Positions 1-8,475 of a stretch of 42,585 bases of DNA are shown one piece after another. Position 1 is the stretch's first letter. Each line of letters begins with the position of its first letter. The translations under genes and the position numbers were made by a program. Location: positions 1 to 42,585 of the forward strand of contig NZ_FQUF01000002.1 in assembly GCF_900129085.1 (NCBI RefSeq). The letters are read 5' to 3'. Source of the stretch: Atopostipes suicloacalis DSM 15692. GTDB lineage: Bacteria > Bacillota > Bacilli > Lactobacillales > Carnobacteriaceae_A. The notes beneath the pieces are model-generated. The model did not search any database and was not told the origin of the DNA. It saw only the letters and a program-made list of their open reading frames with translations.

Positions 1-1170
1 GGCTCTGTTAAAGTTAGTTGTTGATAATTGATTTTAAAGAACGAATGTTCTATAATTGAACTAACTACATTAGGGTTGGTGATGATTGTGAGAGCGACTG
101 AAATCCTTAAAGCCATTCAAAAACTAAATCCCGCAGAGAAGCACAGATTGCGTGAATATTTAATTGATGCACTAAGAGCATCAAGTTCGACTGGAACCGT
201 TCTTCACGAAATATCTGAACGTAAGAATAAGAATGGGTATGAATGTCCTGATTGTACATCAGAACATATTGTTCGCTTCGGTAAATATACAACAATCGTT
301 GATGGTGAAGAAGTTAAAAAGCAACGCTATCGCTGTAAGGCTTGTAAAAAGACATTTACCGACCTCACAAATACAGTTCTCTATCGAACTCGTCACCTTA
401 ACCAGTGGATTAAATTTATTGAGTGTATGATTGAAGGTTATTCTCTTCGGAAGTCTGCTAACTTAATCGGCAACATTACTCACGTCACTTTATTTTATTG
501 GAGGCACAAACTATTATCATCGTTAAAGCAAATGGAAATACCAAATTTTGAAGGTATCGTTGAAATGGACGAGACCTATTTCTTGTACTCAGAAAAAGGA
601 CAAAGAAAAATTAAAGGTAGAAAACCTCGCAAACGTGGTGGTTCAGCAAAGAAACGTGGCATAAGTAATGAACAAGTGTGTGTATTAGTTGCAAGAGACC
701 GTGACAAGACCACTATTTCGCAGATATTAGGTATGGGTAGATTAACGAAAGTACAGTTAGATAAAGCCATCGGGCATAAGCTTTCAAATGAAAATATACT
801 ATGCACGGATTCTTGGCGTGCATTTAAAACATATGCTGCTGAAAAGGGAATGGATATTTACCAATTCAAGTCCGATGGTAAAATTCGTACAAAGGGGCTT
901 TACCACATCCAGAACGTGAATAATTATCATAGAAGACTAAAAGGTTGGATACAACGATTTAATGGTGTTGCGACCAAGTATTTAAACAATTACCTTGCTT
1001 GGTTTCAGGTCTTAGAAAGTATCCAACATCAAAGAAATGAAGTAACAATGAATGATTTGATAATCAGAGGGAATTTAGTACAGAATTCAGAAACTTATGA
1101 TACAATTAGGTTAACTAAATTTGCTGTTTAAACAGTGTTTCTTATTCAACTAACGGGGCAGTTTAGTGGA
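1..1170 (+). mobile_element. IS1595-family insertion sequence
   Basis: The element holds one intact DDE transposase gene. GTTAGTTG at 13-20 is matched by its inverse CAACTAAC at 1147-1154, just outside the gene on both sides, consistent with the inner part of terminal inverted repeats. The outer repeat parts do not match well and the left edge may lie before the window, so the exact ends and any target duplication cannot be fixed. The family assignment comes from the transposase, not from the ends. Confidence 0.6.
82..1131 (+). CDS. IS1595-family (ISXO2-like) transposase
   Basis: This DDE transposase of about 350 aa catalyses movement of the surrounding element. The N-terminal part has a helical region (ATEILKAIQKLNPAEK) followed by a zinc ribbon with two cysteine pairs, CPDC and CKAC, typical of IS1595 transposases. 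The catalytic ISXO2-like domain follows: VEMDETYF carries the first Asp, CTDSWRAF the second, and YHIQNVNNYHRRLKGWI is the Asn/His/Lys-rich third motif of this family. No frameshift or stop interrupts it, so the element may still be active. The reading frame is open from a TTG at 28, but ATG 82 (or GTG 88) begins where family similarity starts and is preferred; no strong ribosome binding site decides between them. Confidence 0.88.
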   Translation: MIVRATEILKAIQKLNPAEKHRLREYLIDALRASSSTGTVLHEISERKNKNGYECPDCTSEHIVRFGKYTTIVDGEEVKKQRYRCKACKKTFTDLTNTVLYRTRHLNQWIKFIECMIEGYSLRKSANLIGNITHVTLFYWRHKLLSSLKQMEIPNFEGIVEMDETYFLYSEKGQRKIKGRKPRKRGGSAKKRGISNEQVCVLVARDRDKTTISQILGMGRLTKVQLDKAIGHKLSNENILCTDSWRAFKTYAAEKGMDIYQFKSDGKIRTKGLYHIQNVNNYHRRLKGWIQRFNGVATKYLNNYLAWFQVLESIQHQRNEVTMNDLIIRGNLVQNSETYDTIRLTKFAV

Positions 1171-1224
1171 AGAAGGATTTTTAAAAACTATATAGAAACT
1201 AACCAAGAAGGGAGGAACTTTTGA

Positions 1225-2013
1225 ATGGTTGAAATTAAAGATTCGTGGTTTACATTACAACAAATTGATGATAAAACTTTTGCTATTAGTGAATATGGAC
1301 ATTGGGAAAAAGTTCATTCCTACTTATTAATTGGTGAGGAAAAAGCAGCCTTAATTGATACTGGGCTTGGAATTGATAACATAAAGAGAATTACAGACCA
1401 GCTGACAAACTTACCAATTATTGTTCTGACAACACACGTCCACTGGGATCATATTGGAAGCCACGGTGAATTTGATAATATATATGTACATAAAGATGAA
1501 GAAGATTGGCTTATAGAAGGTATCAAGGGGCTTCCCATCGAGCAAATTAGAAAAGATGTAAGTCGTGATATTACAATCCCTACTCCGAAGAGTTTTAATC
1601 CAGAAACATATATGCCATTTAAAGGGCATCCCACTGGACTTTTAAATGATGGAGATGAAATAGAGATAGGAAATAGAACATTGACTATATTCCATACTCC
1701 AGGGCATTCTCCAGGGCATATTTCAATTTTAGATAATAGCACAGGCTATTTATTTACAGGTGATTTACTTTATGATGGGACTCCAGTATATGCTTTTTTT
1801 CCTACGACAGAACCTGTTAAGTTAGTGCAATCATTAAAGAAAATAGCCAACTTATCAAATGTGACGAGGATTTATGGCGGGCATAATACAATAGGTCTTC
1901 CATCAAGTCTTTTAGCAGAAGTAAAAAATGCAGTTAAGGAACTTGAAGAAAAAGAACTGGTGAGATTTGGAACTGGAATTCATAAGTTCAAAGGTTTTAG
2001 TTTGCAGTTCTAA
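1225..2013 (+). CDS. MBL-fold metallo-hydrolase
   Basis: A 262-aa metallo-beta-lactamase-fold hydrolase, probably cytosolic because no signal peptide is visible. The metal-binding signature THVHWDH gives H71, H73, D75 and H76. Further ligands are seen in HTPGHSPGH, in TGDLLYDG (bridging Asp) and in the C-terminal YGGHNT. LIDTGLG at 44-50 is the usual strand before the active site. The substrate cannot be read from the sequence: glyoxalase II-like thioesters, lactones and other esters are all possible in this family. GGAGG at 1211-1215 sits 9 nt before the ATG. The gene follows the IS directly and may be read from a promoter in or near its right end. An intrinsic terminator follows at 2033-2072. 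Confidence 0.85.
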   Translation: MVEIKDSWFTLQQIDDKTFAISEYGHWEKVHSYLLIGEEKAALIDTGLGIDNIKRITDQLTNLPIIVLTTHVHWDHIGSHGEFDNIYVHKDEEDWLIEGIKGLPIEQIRKDVSRDITIPTPKSFNPETYMPFKGHPTGLLNDGDEIEIGNRTLTIFHTPGHSPGHISILDNSTGYLFTGDLLYDGTPVYAFFPTTEPVKLVQSLKKIANLSNVTRIYGGHNTIGLPSSLLAEVKNAVKELEEKELVRFGTGIHKFKGFSLQF

Positions 2014-2032
2014 TTATTCTTAATATACGAAC

Positions 2033-2072
2033 GGGTGCTTATCTTAAAGAAGGATTAGCACCCTTTCTTGTT
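2033..2072 (+). terminator. Intrinsic terminator after MBL hydrolase
   Basis: GGGTGCT at 2033-2039 pairs with AGCACCC at 2057-2063, followed by TTTCTTGTT. It separates the MBL gene from the next hydrolase. Confidence 0.7.
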
Positions 2073-2136
2073 GAATAAATAAAGAACAGGGTTGTTGAAT
2101 CAGGAATTACTCTAAACCAAGGGAGAAATAGTATAG

Positions 2137-2973
2137 ATGAAGTTTATAACAAGTGATGGATTAGAATTATATTACGATAAGAGTGGAAAAGGAGTTCCTT
2201 GTGTATATCTTCACGGTGGCCCAGGTTATTGGAGTAAATCATTTCAATACTTTTCGCAAGAACTTTTAGAAGAGAAATTGGAAATGGTATATTTGGATCA
2301 AAGAGGATGTGGGCGTTCCGAACACAGCCCTACGCAAGATTATTCTTTAAATAGGTTAATAGAAGACATTGAAGAACTTAGGGAATTCATTGGGTTTCAG
2401 GAATGGTATGTGATGGGACACTCATTTGGCGGAATACTTGCAGTCAACTATGCCGAACGGTTTCCTGAAGGAACGAAAGGAATAATATTATCAAACGCAA
2501 CACTTCATATGGTTGATTCTTTTGGGCATCAACTGAATAAAGGAGCAAATTTATTAGGGTTAGAAGTTAGGGATTTATCTACAGACGATATAAGTTCATT
2601 TATGGATTCCTATTTCTCTATTCTCACGCAATTGCTTGATAAAGAAGTGTATTATAAATTTCAATTTACCAATTTAGAGAACAAAAAGAGAGTAGATTTA
2701 ATTGACCAATACGGATTAAATAGTGATCCTAAATTCCAACAATACGTGTTCTCTTCAGGGGAATACTTACAAGACTTCACCTCATTATCAAGCGATATTC
2801 TTAAATCAGTATTAATTATTGCTGGAGAAGATGATAATGCTGTTGGTCCAAAACATCACCAATTGTTTAACTTTCCAAACTCTAAAACAAGCGTCATAGA
2901 CGGAAGCCATCACCCTTACATTGAAAACCAATTAAAATTCAGGGATGCTATCTTGAATTTTATTAAAGATTGA
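2137..2973 (+). CDS. Alpha/beta hydrolase, proline-iminopeptidase-like
   Basis: A 278-aa alpha/beta-fold hydrolase. The oxyanion motif HGGPG (26-30) and the DQRGCGRSE segment are hallmarks of the proline iminopeptidase (S33) branch. The nucleophile elbow GHSFGG puts the catalytic Ser at 96. The likely acid is in GEDDNAV and the His in DGSHHPYIE near the C terminus, so the triad appears complete. Whether it is an aminopeptidase, an esterase or a hydrolase of an antibiotic-like small molecule cannot be decided. AGGGAG at 2120-2125 precedes the ATG. It has its own terminator (3026-3060) and is separated from the upstream gene by another, so it is probably monocistronic. Confidence 0.85.
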   Translation: MKFITSDGLELYYDKSGKGVPCVYLHGGPGYWSKSFQYFSQELLEEKLEMVYLDQRGCGRSEHSPTQDYSLNRLIEDIEELREFIGFQEWYVMGHSFGGILAVNYAERFPEGTKGIILSNATLHMVDSFGHQLNKGANLLGLEVRDLSTDDISSFMDSYFSILTQLLDKEVYYKFQFTNLENKKRVDLIDQYGLNSDPKFQQYVFSSGEYLQDFTSLSSDILKSVLIIAGEDDNAVGPKHHQLFNFPNSKTSVIDGSHHPYIENQLKFRDAILNFIKD

Positions 2974-3025
2974 TTTCTTATTGCACTAAATGGTGCTTTA
3001 GTTGATTAAAACATTATTATTTAAT

Positions 3026-3060
3026 AGAACTTCCAGAAAAATGGAAGTTCTAATTTTTTA
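3026..3060 (+). terminator. Intrinsic terminator after alpha/beta hydrolase
   Basis: AGAACTTCC at 3026-3034 pairs perfectly with GGAAGTTCT at 3043-3051, followed by a T-rich run. Confidence 0.8.
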
Positions 3061-3110
3061 CCTTATATCAACAATAAACTTTAACATAGCCTAATAGATA
3101 AATAAATTTT

Positions 3111-3163
3111 AAAACCGCATTTCTTAAGTTCTTCTATGTAAAGAACGAAGAAATGCGGTTTTT
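3111..3163 (-). terminator. Terminator downstream of proC (probably bidirectional)
   Basis: AAAACCGCATTTCT at 3111-3124 pairs with AGAAATGCGGTTTT at 3149-3162. A-rich DNA before and T-rich DNA after lets it work for transcripts from both sides. It lies about 70 bp beyond the proC stop codon. Confidence 0.75.
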
Positions 3164-3232
3164 GGTTTTTTAGAGTAGGATTCATTCAATCGTGTTCATT
3201 TGCGAAGCGAGAGGGTTTAGCTATATTTATAA

Positions 3233-4030
3233 TTAAGACCCAGACAAAATCGAGTCGACGGCTTCAATAATAGCGCCTCTAAAATTATTTTTTTCTAAAG
3301 CGGAAATGCCTTTAATTGTAGTCCCACCTGGAGAAGTAATCGCATCTTTTAGCTCACCAGGATGTTTACCCGTTTCCAATTGCAATTTTCCTGTTCCAGA
3401 AATCATTTGGCTAATCAGTTTATAAGCGGTTTGTCGATCTAACCCATGCTTTACAGCTGCATCGCCTAAAGCTTCAATGAATAAATCAACAAAAGCGGGA
3501 GCGGAACCGCTAATCAAACCAGCGATTCCCATTTGTTCTGTTGGAATTTCTTCCACATGTCCTAATAATTTAAAGAGTTTGGTTATTAAATTTAAAACTT
3601 TTGGTGTTAGTGTGTGCTGTTCTTCAAAAAGGACAATTCCTTCTCGAATCGTAACGGGTGTGTTGGGCAAGGTGCTTAGATGTTGAGTTCCTTCAAGTAA
3701 AATTTCTTCAAAATCGCCACATAACATATTCACGGCTAAAGAAACGATTATTTTATCTTTAAGGATTTCTTTTAAGGGTTCAAAAAGTTCTTTAATTTGA
3801 TAGGACTTCACCGCAACAATTACAATATCTACGGTTTCGACTAATTCTTGATTGGATTTTATTGCAGTAATTCCTAAACGCTCTGTATTCTCTTTTAACC
3901 GTTCTTGATTACGAGCACTCGCATAGAGCTGATTAGTACTTACTTTGCCTGAATCAAGCCATCCTTTGGCAATTGCTTGGGCCATGTTTCCAAAGCCAAT
4001 AAATCCAATTTTTTGTTGATCAAGTATCAT
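3233..4030 (-). CDS. proC: Pyrroline-5-carboxylate reductase
   Basis: ProC makes L-proline from 1-pyrroline-5-carboxylate with NAD(P)H in the cytoplasm. The 265-aa length is normal. The N-terminal Rossmann motif IGFIGFGNMA, the IVIVAVKSYQ segment and the C-terminal dimerisation region with SGSAPAF and TSPGGTTIKGISALE are all characteristic. The open frame extends five codons further to a TTG, but that codon overlaps the GGAGG ribosome binding site, so ATG at 4030 is the start. The gene begins about 50 nt after the xylR stop on the same strand with no terminator between, so it may be partly co-transcribed with xylR; that link has no obvious metabolic logic. Confidence 0.93.
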   Translation of the reverse strand: MILDQQKIGFIGFGNMAQAIAKGWLDSGKVSTNQLYASARNQERLKENTERLGITAIKSNQELVETVDIVIVAVKSYQIKELFEPLKEILKDKIIVSLAVNMLCGDFEEILLEGTQHLSTLPNTPVTIREGIVLFEEQHTLTPKVLNLITKLFKLLGHVEEIPTEQMGIAGLISGSAPAFVDLFIEALGDAAVKHGLDRQTAYKLISQMISGTGKLQLETGKHPGELKDAITSPGGTTIKGISALEKNNFRGAIIEAVDSILSGS

Positions 4031-4079
4031 TTTTATTTCCTCCAATAGTTCTCAAAAAATATTTCATCTGTTCTTTTTC

Positions 4080-5231
4080 TTAATTAAAAAAATTAAATGT
4101 TTTCACTCCTAAGAAATTTTGAATGTTCATAGCCGTAGCACCATATAAACTCGCTTGTTGGGCAACTTGAGAAATTTCTACAGGGATTTTTTTATACATA
4201 GTTTGGTCCAAGTGTTCACGAATTTTTACGATAATAGAAGGAATATCTTTAATGATTTTATTATTAATATAAATGATTTCTGGCCCATATGTCCCCATAA
4301 GATTGGTCATCCCAATACTTAGATTTTTTGCGAAATCCTCTATTATTTTAACAGCTATATTTTCTCCATTTTTATAATCCATAATTAAATTATCAACGGT
4401 TAGAAGCTCATTCTCCATCGCGTTTCGATAAGCATTTAGCACTGAGCTTTGAGAGCAGTACTGTTCAAGGCATCCTTTATTTCCACAAGGGCATGCGATC
4501 CCATCAGGATAAAGGGTCGTATGGCCAATCTCACCACTGCGGCCTTCAAATCCGTGATACAGTTTCTCTTCAATGATGATACCCGCTCCGACCCCTGTGT
4601 GGATACTAACGGAGATTAAATTTTTGTGGGTCGCGTCCATCGAAGCTTCAGCTAAGGCAGTAAGATTCGCTTCATTCTCTAAATAAATCGGAAGATGCAG
4701 GCGCTTTTCTAGTTCGTTGGCTAAATCAATTTGACTTAAATCATAGTAGGGGGTGAAGATAATTTTATTTTTTGAAACAACCCCATGAATCGCAATTGCA
4801 ATGCCAATAATCCCAAAAGGAGAGTTTTCCATCGATTGTTGAAAATTTCGAATAATATTTTCAACAACCGAAACAATATTTGACTGATCAATATTCATAT
4901 CTACAGATTCAAAAGTGAGAACTTCGCCATTGAGATAGGTGACCATATAGCTAAGTCTGTCATACCTGACATCAAAACTAAAAGAAAATCCTGCTTTTTT
5001 GTTAATTTTAAGCAAGATAGGCTTCCGTCCGCCAGCCGTTGAGCTTTTTCCAATACCTGTTTCTACTACGTATTGTTCGTCAATTAAATTTCGAACAATT
5101 TCTGAAACGGAGGCTTTATTTAAATTTGTTTGTTTTGAAATTTCTGCTCGAGAAATTTCAGGATGATTAATAATTTGGGAAAGAATTGCATGAGTGTTTT
5201 GTTCTCTCATGGAAGAAAAGTTACGTAACAT
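4080..5231 (-). CDS. xylR: Xylose-responsive ROK-family repressor XylR
   Basis: A 383-aa transcriptional repressor. Residues 10-55 form a winged helix-turn-helix (HAILSQI..SRAEISKQTNLNKASVSEIV). The rest is a sugar-kinase-like ROK domain: the ENEAN motif (185-189), then GRSGEIGH with H237 and the zinc site CPCGNKGC with C247, C249 and C254. The winged helix and divergence from xylBA identify it as XylR rather than a ROK glucokinase. By family knowledge xylose binding releases it from DNA. A 25-bp palindrome (5268-5292) lies just upstream of its own start and a matching one lies in the xylB promoter, so autorepression plus repression of xylBA is likely. GGAG lies before the ATG. Confidence 0.9.
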   Translation of the reverse strand: MLRNFSSMREQNTHAILSQIINHPEISRAEISKQTNLNKASVSEIVRNLIDEQYVVETGIGKSSTAGGRKPILLKINKKAGFSFSFDVRYDRLSYMVTYLNGEVLTFESVDMNIDQSNIVSVVENIIRNFQQSMENSPFGIIGIAIAIHGVVSKNKIIFTPYYDLSQIDLANELEKRLHLPIYLENEANLTALAEASMDATHKNLISVSIHTGVGAGIIIEEKLYHGFEGRSGEIGHTTLYPDGIACPCGNKGCLEQYCSQSSVLNAYRNAMENELLTVDNLIMDYKNGENIAVKIIEDFAKNLSIGMTNLMGTYGPEIIYINNKIIKDIPSIIVKIREHLDQTMYKKIPVEISQVAQQASLYGATAMNIQNFLGVKTFNFFN

Positions 5232-5267
5232 TATATATTCTCCTCAAAACCAATAAGCAATAAAGGC

Positions 5268-5292
5268 AGTTAGTTTTTTTATTAAACCAACT
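5268..5292. promoter_or_regulatory. Putative XylR operator in front of xylR
   Basis: A 25-bp imperfect palindrome with left arm AGTTAGTTT and right arm AAACCAACT (8 of 9 positions complementary). It has the same length and left arm start as the site at 5387-5411. Its position, 37 bp upstream of the xylR start codon, suggests autoregulation. Assignment rests on resemblance to xyl operators of Firmicutes (TTAGTTT...AAACTAA type). Confidence 0.6.
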
Positions 5293-5336
5293 TTAGCATA
5301 TTTATAAAAAAATTAAAAGAAAAAGAAAAAATACTT

Positions 5337-5353
5337 ATTGAAAGCGCTTGACT
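5337..5353 (+). promoter_or_regulatory. Possible catabolite-responsive element (cre)
   Basis: TTGAAAGCGCTTGAC matches the CcpA cre pattern TGAAAGCGNTTNCA in its first eleven positions but not at the 3' end. It overlaps the putative -35 of xylB, a position suited to catabolite repression. The 3' mismatch keeps this tentative. Confidence 0.4.
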
Positions 5354-5379
5354 CTTGTTTAAAATCTATGCATTATAAT
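5348..5379 (+). promoter_or_regulatory. xylB-xylA promoter
   Basis: TTGACT at 5348-5353 and a consensus TATAAT at 5374-5379. The spacer is 20 bp, longer than the ideal 17, so the -35 assignment is less sure than the -10. The operator at 5387-5411 lies directly downstream of the -10, over the expected start site. Confidence 0.5.
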
Positions 5380-5386
5380 GATTGAA

Positions 5387-5411
5387 AGTTAGTATGTAAG
5401 TTAAACTAACT
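5387..5411. promoter_or_regulatory. Putative XylR operator in front of xylB
   Basis: A 25-bp palindrome with perfect 7-bp arms AGTTAGT and ACTAACT, located 8 bp after the -10 of the xylB promoter. It shares length and arm sequence with the palindrome at 5268-5292. This is the classic place for a repressor to block initiation. Confidence 0.7.
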
Positions 5412-5439
5412 AACTGAACAAGATTGGAGTGAATTTAAG

Positions 5440-6936
5440 TTGTCGTATGTAATTGGTTTAGACCTTGGGACAAGTGGATTAAAAGGACTCTTAGTGAATA
5501 AAAGTGGAGAAATCATTACCACTGTCACTTCCGAATATCCTTTAATTACCCCACAAAAAGGATACAGCGAGCAAGAACCTGAAGCTTGGTATATAGCTGC
5601 TAAACAAACACTCGAAAAGATTATAAAAGAAGTTCCTGATGTAACCAGTCAATTAGAAGGAATTAGTTTTTCGGGGCAGATGCATAGTTTAGTTCTTTTA
5701 GATAAAAGAGGCGACGTTATCCGAAATGCCATTCTTTGGAATGATGTGCGAACAACGAAACAGTGCCACCGAATTACAAACGAACTCGGTGAAAAATTAA
5801 TTGATATTTCAAAAAATAAAGCATTAGAAGGTTTCACCTTGCCGAAGATGCTTTGGGTCCAAGAACACGAACCAGAAAACTGGGCGAAAGTTTCAACGTT
5901 TTTATTACCGAAAGACTACTTAGGCTATCGCTTAACAGGAAATATGCAGATGGAGTATTCGGATGCAGCGGGTACTTTGTTACTCGATATTGAGAAAAAA
6001 GAGTGGAGTCCAGAGATCTTAAAGACCTTCCAAATCGATCCTAAAATATGTCCACCTTTAGTTGAATCGACCGCTCAAATTGGTTTTTTAAATGAAGAAT
6101 TAAAAGAACAATTCCAATTTGAACAAGATATTCCTATTTTTGCTGGAGGAGCAGACAATCCTTCCGCAGCAGTCGGAGCAGGGATTGTTCGTCCACATCA
6201 AGCGATGGCAAGTATTGGAACGTCGGGGGTATTTTTAACTTATGAAGAAGACAAAGAAAAAGATTATGAGGGACATTTACATTTCTTTAACCATGTAATT
6301 CCCAATGCGCACTATTCAATGGGAGTAACACTAGCAGCGGGAAATAGTTTGAACTGGTTTAAAGATCAATTTGCAAAAGAAGAAACCTTTAATGATTTAC
6401 TGAAAGATATCAATCAAATTCCTGTAGGGTCAGAAGGACTTATATTTACTCCTTATATTTCAGGAGAGCGAACCCCTTATACCGATAGTAAAATTCGGGG
6501 ATCTTTTTTAGGAATTGATATCAGTCATACGAGAACTCATTTTGCTCGAGCAGTCTTAGAAGGTATTACTTTTTCATTGCGAGATTCTCAAGAACTGATG
6601 AAAAAATATACGGACAAAAAATTTAGTCAAATTGTTTCAGTAGGTGGTGGTGCTAAAAATCAAGACTGGCTACAAATGCAAGCCGATATTTTTAATACCC
6701 CAGTAATTACCCTTGAAACGGAACAAGGACCTGGAATGGGGGCTGCGATGATTGCTGCAGTAGGTGCGGGCTGGTATCCGAATTTTAAAGCGTGTTCGGA
6801 TATTTTCGTAAACTATACCAATGAATTTCTTCCTATTGCAGAAAATGTTGAAAAATATAATCAAATTTACGAAGTTTATCGCGAAGTATATCCATCCATT
6901 AAAGAAATTAGTCATCAATTAATAAATTTAGAATAA
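5440..6936 (+). CDS. xylB: Xylulokinase
   Basis: XylB phosphorylates D-xylulose to D-xylulose 5-phosphate with ATP, feeding the pentose phosphate or phosphoketolase route. The 498-aa FGGY-family protein shows the N-terminal phosphate motif [10 protein letters not shown] (6-15), the substrate segment SGQMHSL (78-84), WNDVR (100-104), the catalytic Asp in GGADNPS (D239), and the C-terminal adenosine site SVGGGAKN. The start is a TTG at 5440 with GGAG about 10 nt before it; no nearer ATG fits the conserved N terminus. xylA follows after 19 nt. Here xylB precedes xylA, the reverse of the B. subtilis order. Regulation is probably by XylR and possibly CcpA through the sites upstream. Confidence 0.95.
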   Translation: MSYVIGLDLGTSGLKGLLVNKSGEIITTVTSEYPLITPQKGYSEQEPEAWYIAAKQTLEKIIKEVPDVTSQLEGISFSGQMHSLVLLDKRGDVIRNAILWNDVRTTKQCHRITNELGEKLIDISKNKALEGFTLPKMLWVQEHEPENWAKVSTFLLPKDYLGYRLTGNMQMEYSDAAGTLLLDIEKKEWSPEILKTFQIDPKICPPLVESTAQIGFLNEELKEQFQFEQDIPIFAGGADNPSAAVGAGIVRPHQAMASIGTSGVFLTYEEDKEKDYEGHLHFFNHVIPNAHYSMGVTLAAGNSLNWFKDQFAKEETFNDLLKDINQIPVGSEGLIFTPYISGERTPYTDSKIRGSFLGIDISHTRTHFARAVLEGITFSLRDSQELMKKYTDKKFSQIVSVGGGAKNQDWLQMQADIFNTPVITLETEQGPGMGAAMIAAVGAGWYPNFKACSDIFVNYTNEFLPIAENVEKYNQIYEVYREVYPSIKEISHQLINLE

Positions 6937-6955
6937 AAATAAAAGGAGAAAAATT

Positions 6956-8281
6956 ATGGCATATTTTGACAATGTAAGTAATATTAAATTTGAAGGTGCA
7001 ACTTCAACCAATCCATTGGCCTATAAATTCTATAATTCAGAGGAAAAAATAGGCGATAAAACGATGGAGGAACACTTAAAATTTTCAGTCGCTTATTGGC
7101 ATACATTTACCGAGGATTTAAGTGACCCATTTGGAGTAGGGACAGCGATTCGTCCTTGGGACAAACATACAGATCCAATGGACAAAGCAAAAGCAAGAGT
7201 AGAAGCAGCATTTGAATTATTTGAAAAATTAAACGTTCCGTATTTTGCTTTCCACGATGTTGATATTGCTCCTGAAGGTTCCAGTTTAAAAGAAAGTTTT
7301 GACAATCAAGATACGATTGTAGCAATGATTAAAGATTATATGAAAGATAGTAAAGTAAAACTATTATGGAATACAGTGAATAATTTCTCACATCCTCGCT
7401 TTGTTCAAGGAGCAGCAAGCTCAAATAATGCCGATGTTTTTGCCTATTCAGCAGCTAAGGTGAAAAAAGGATTAGAAGTTGGGAAAGAATTAGGTGCCGA
7501 AAACTATGTCTTTTGGGGTGGACGAGAAGGATATGAAAGTTTACTCAATACAGATATGAAGTTAGAACTAGATAACCTAGGACGCTTTTTCCATATGGCC
7601 AATGACTATGCAAAAGAAATAGGTTTCGATGCACAGTTCTTGATTGAGCCGAAACCAAAAGAGCCAACCACTCATCAATATGATTATGATGTAGCAACAA
7701 GCCATGCTTTTTTACAAAATTATGGGTTAGAAGACATTTTCAAATTTAATATTGAAGCCAACCACGCAACTTTAGCTGGTCATACATTCGAACATGAAAT
7801 TCATTACGCAAGAATTAATAATATGTTAGGTTCTCTAGATGCGAACCAAGGACATCCTCACTTAGGATGGGATACCGATGAATTCCCATCAGACTTGTAC
7901 ACGACGACATTAGCCATGTATGAAGTTCTAAAAAATGGTGGTCTCGGACGAGGTGGCTTAAACTTTGACTCGAAAGTAAGAAGAACATCTTTTGAACCAG
8001 AAGATTTATTCAAAGCACACATTGTCGGTATGGACAGTTATGCATTAGGATTAAGAGTTGCTCATCAAATGCTTGAAGATAAGGTATTAGAAAATATCAT
8101 TTCAGATCGATACAGCAGCTACACGGAAGGTATCGGAAAAGAAATTGTTGAAGGAAAAACAGATTTTAAACAATTATCGGATTATGCCTTAGGTCTTTCA
8201 GATATTCAAAATAAATCTGGACAATTAGAAGTCATTAAAGGCATTTTAAATCAATATCTAGTGAGAGCAGCAGCTAATTAA
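6956..8281 (+). CDS. xylA: Xylose isomerase
   Basis: XylA interconverts D-xylose and D-xylulose in the cytoplasm, the first step of the isomerase route. The 441-aa length and the extended N terminus mark a class II enzyme. Visible key residues: H100 and D103 in FAFHDVD, the loop [10 protein letters not shown] (185-194), metal and substrate ligands E231 and K233 in IEPKPKEPT, then [18 protein letters not shown] and [18 protein letters not shown]. Nothing is missing. AAAGGAG at 6942-6948 precedes the ATG. It forms an operon with xylB. After it comes a 194-bp gap with a 14-bp inverted repeat before the beta-xylosidase gene. Confidence 0.97.
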   Translation: MAYFDNVSNIKFEGATSTNPLAYKFYNSEEKIGDKTMEEHLKFSVAYWHTFTEDLSDPFGVGTAIRPWDKHTDPMDKAKARVEAAFELFEKLNVPYFAFHDVDIAPEGSSLKESFDNQDTIVAMIKDYMKDSKVKLLWNTVNNFSHPRFVQGAASSNNADVFAYSAAKVKKGLEVGKELGAENYVFWGGREGYESLLNTDMKLELDNLGRFFHMANDYAKEIGFDAQFLIEPKPKEPTTHQYDYDVATSHAFLQNYGLEDIFKFNIEANHATLAGHTFEHEIHYARINNMLGSLDANQGHPHLGWDTDEFPSDLYTTTLAMYEVLKNGGLGRGGLNFDSKVRRTSFEPEDLFKAHIVGMDSYALGLRVAHQMLEDKVLENIISDRYSSYTEGIGKEIVEGKTDFKQLSDYALGLSDIQNKSGQLEVIKGILNQYLVRAAAN

Positions 8282-8300
8282 ACAATAAATAAAAAAAGTG

Positions 8301-8448
8301 ATTCCAAAAGTTTTATAAAAAGTATAGTTACTAATAAATATAGTAATATTTTCAATAAGAAACTTTCATATATAAGGAAGAAATATAAATGAAATTCTAA
8401 CTTACAAAGAATTGTGAATGACTGTTGAAAAATAAAAACTTTTGGAAT
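8301..8448. repeat. 148-bp unit bounded by 14-bp perfect inverted repeats
   Basis: ATTCCAAAAGTTTT at 8301-8314 is the exact reverse complement of AAAACTTTTGGAAT at 8435-8448. The interior is AT-rich without a real gene. It holds a ribosome-binding-site-like stretch followed by ATGAAATTCTAA (three codons and a stop) that resembles the true start of the next gene. It could be a miniature inverted-repeat element, or an RNA stem that shapes expression between xylA and the beta-xylosidase. No clear target duplication is seen. Confidence 0.5.
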
Positions 8449-8475
8449 TGCTTATATAAAAAGAGGAGGATATAA

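Noticed and set aside
2033-2072. Right end of a composite transposon
   Set aside because: The inverted repeat is a normal terminator with a T run; it does not match the IS ends.
4080-5231. ROK glucokinase
   Set aside because: A winged helix-turn-helix occupies the first 55 residues and the gene is divergent from xylBA with operator-like palindromes between.
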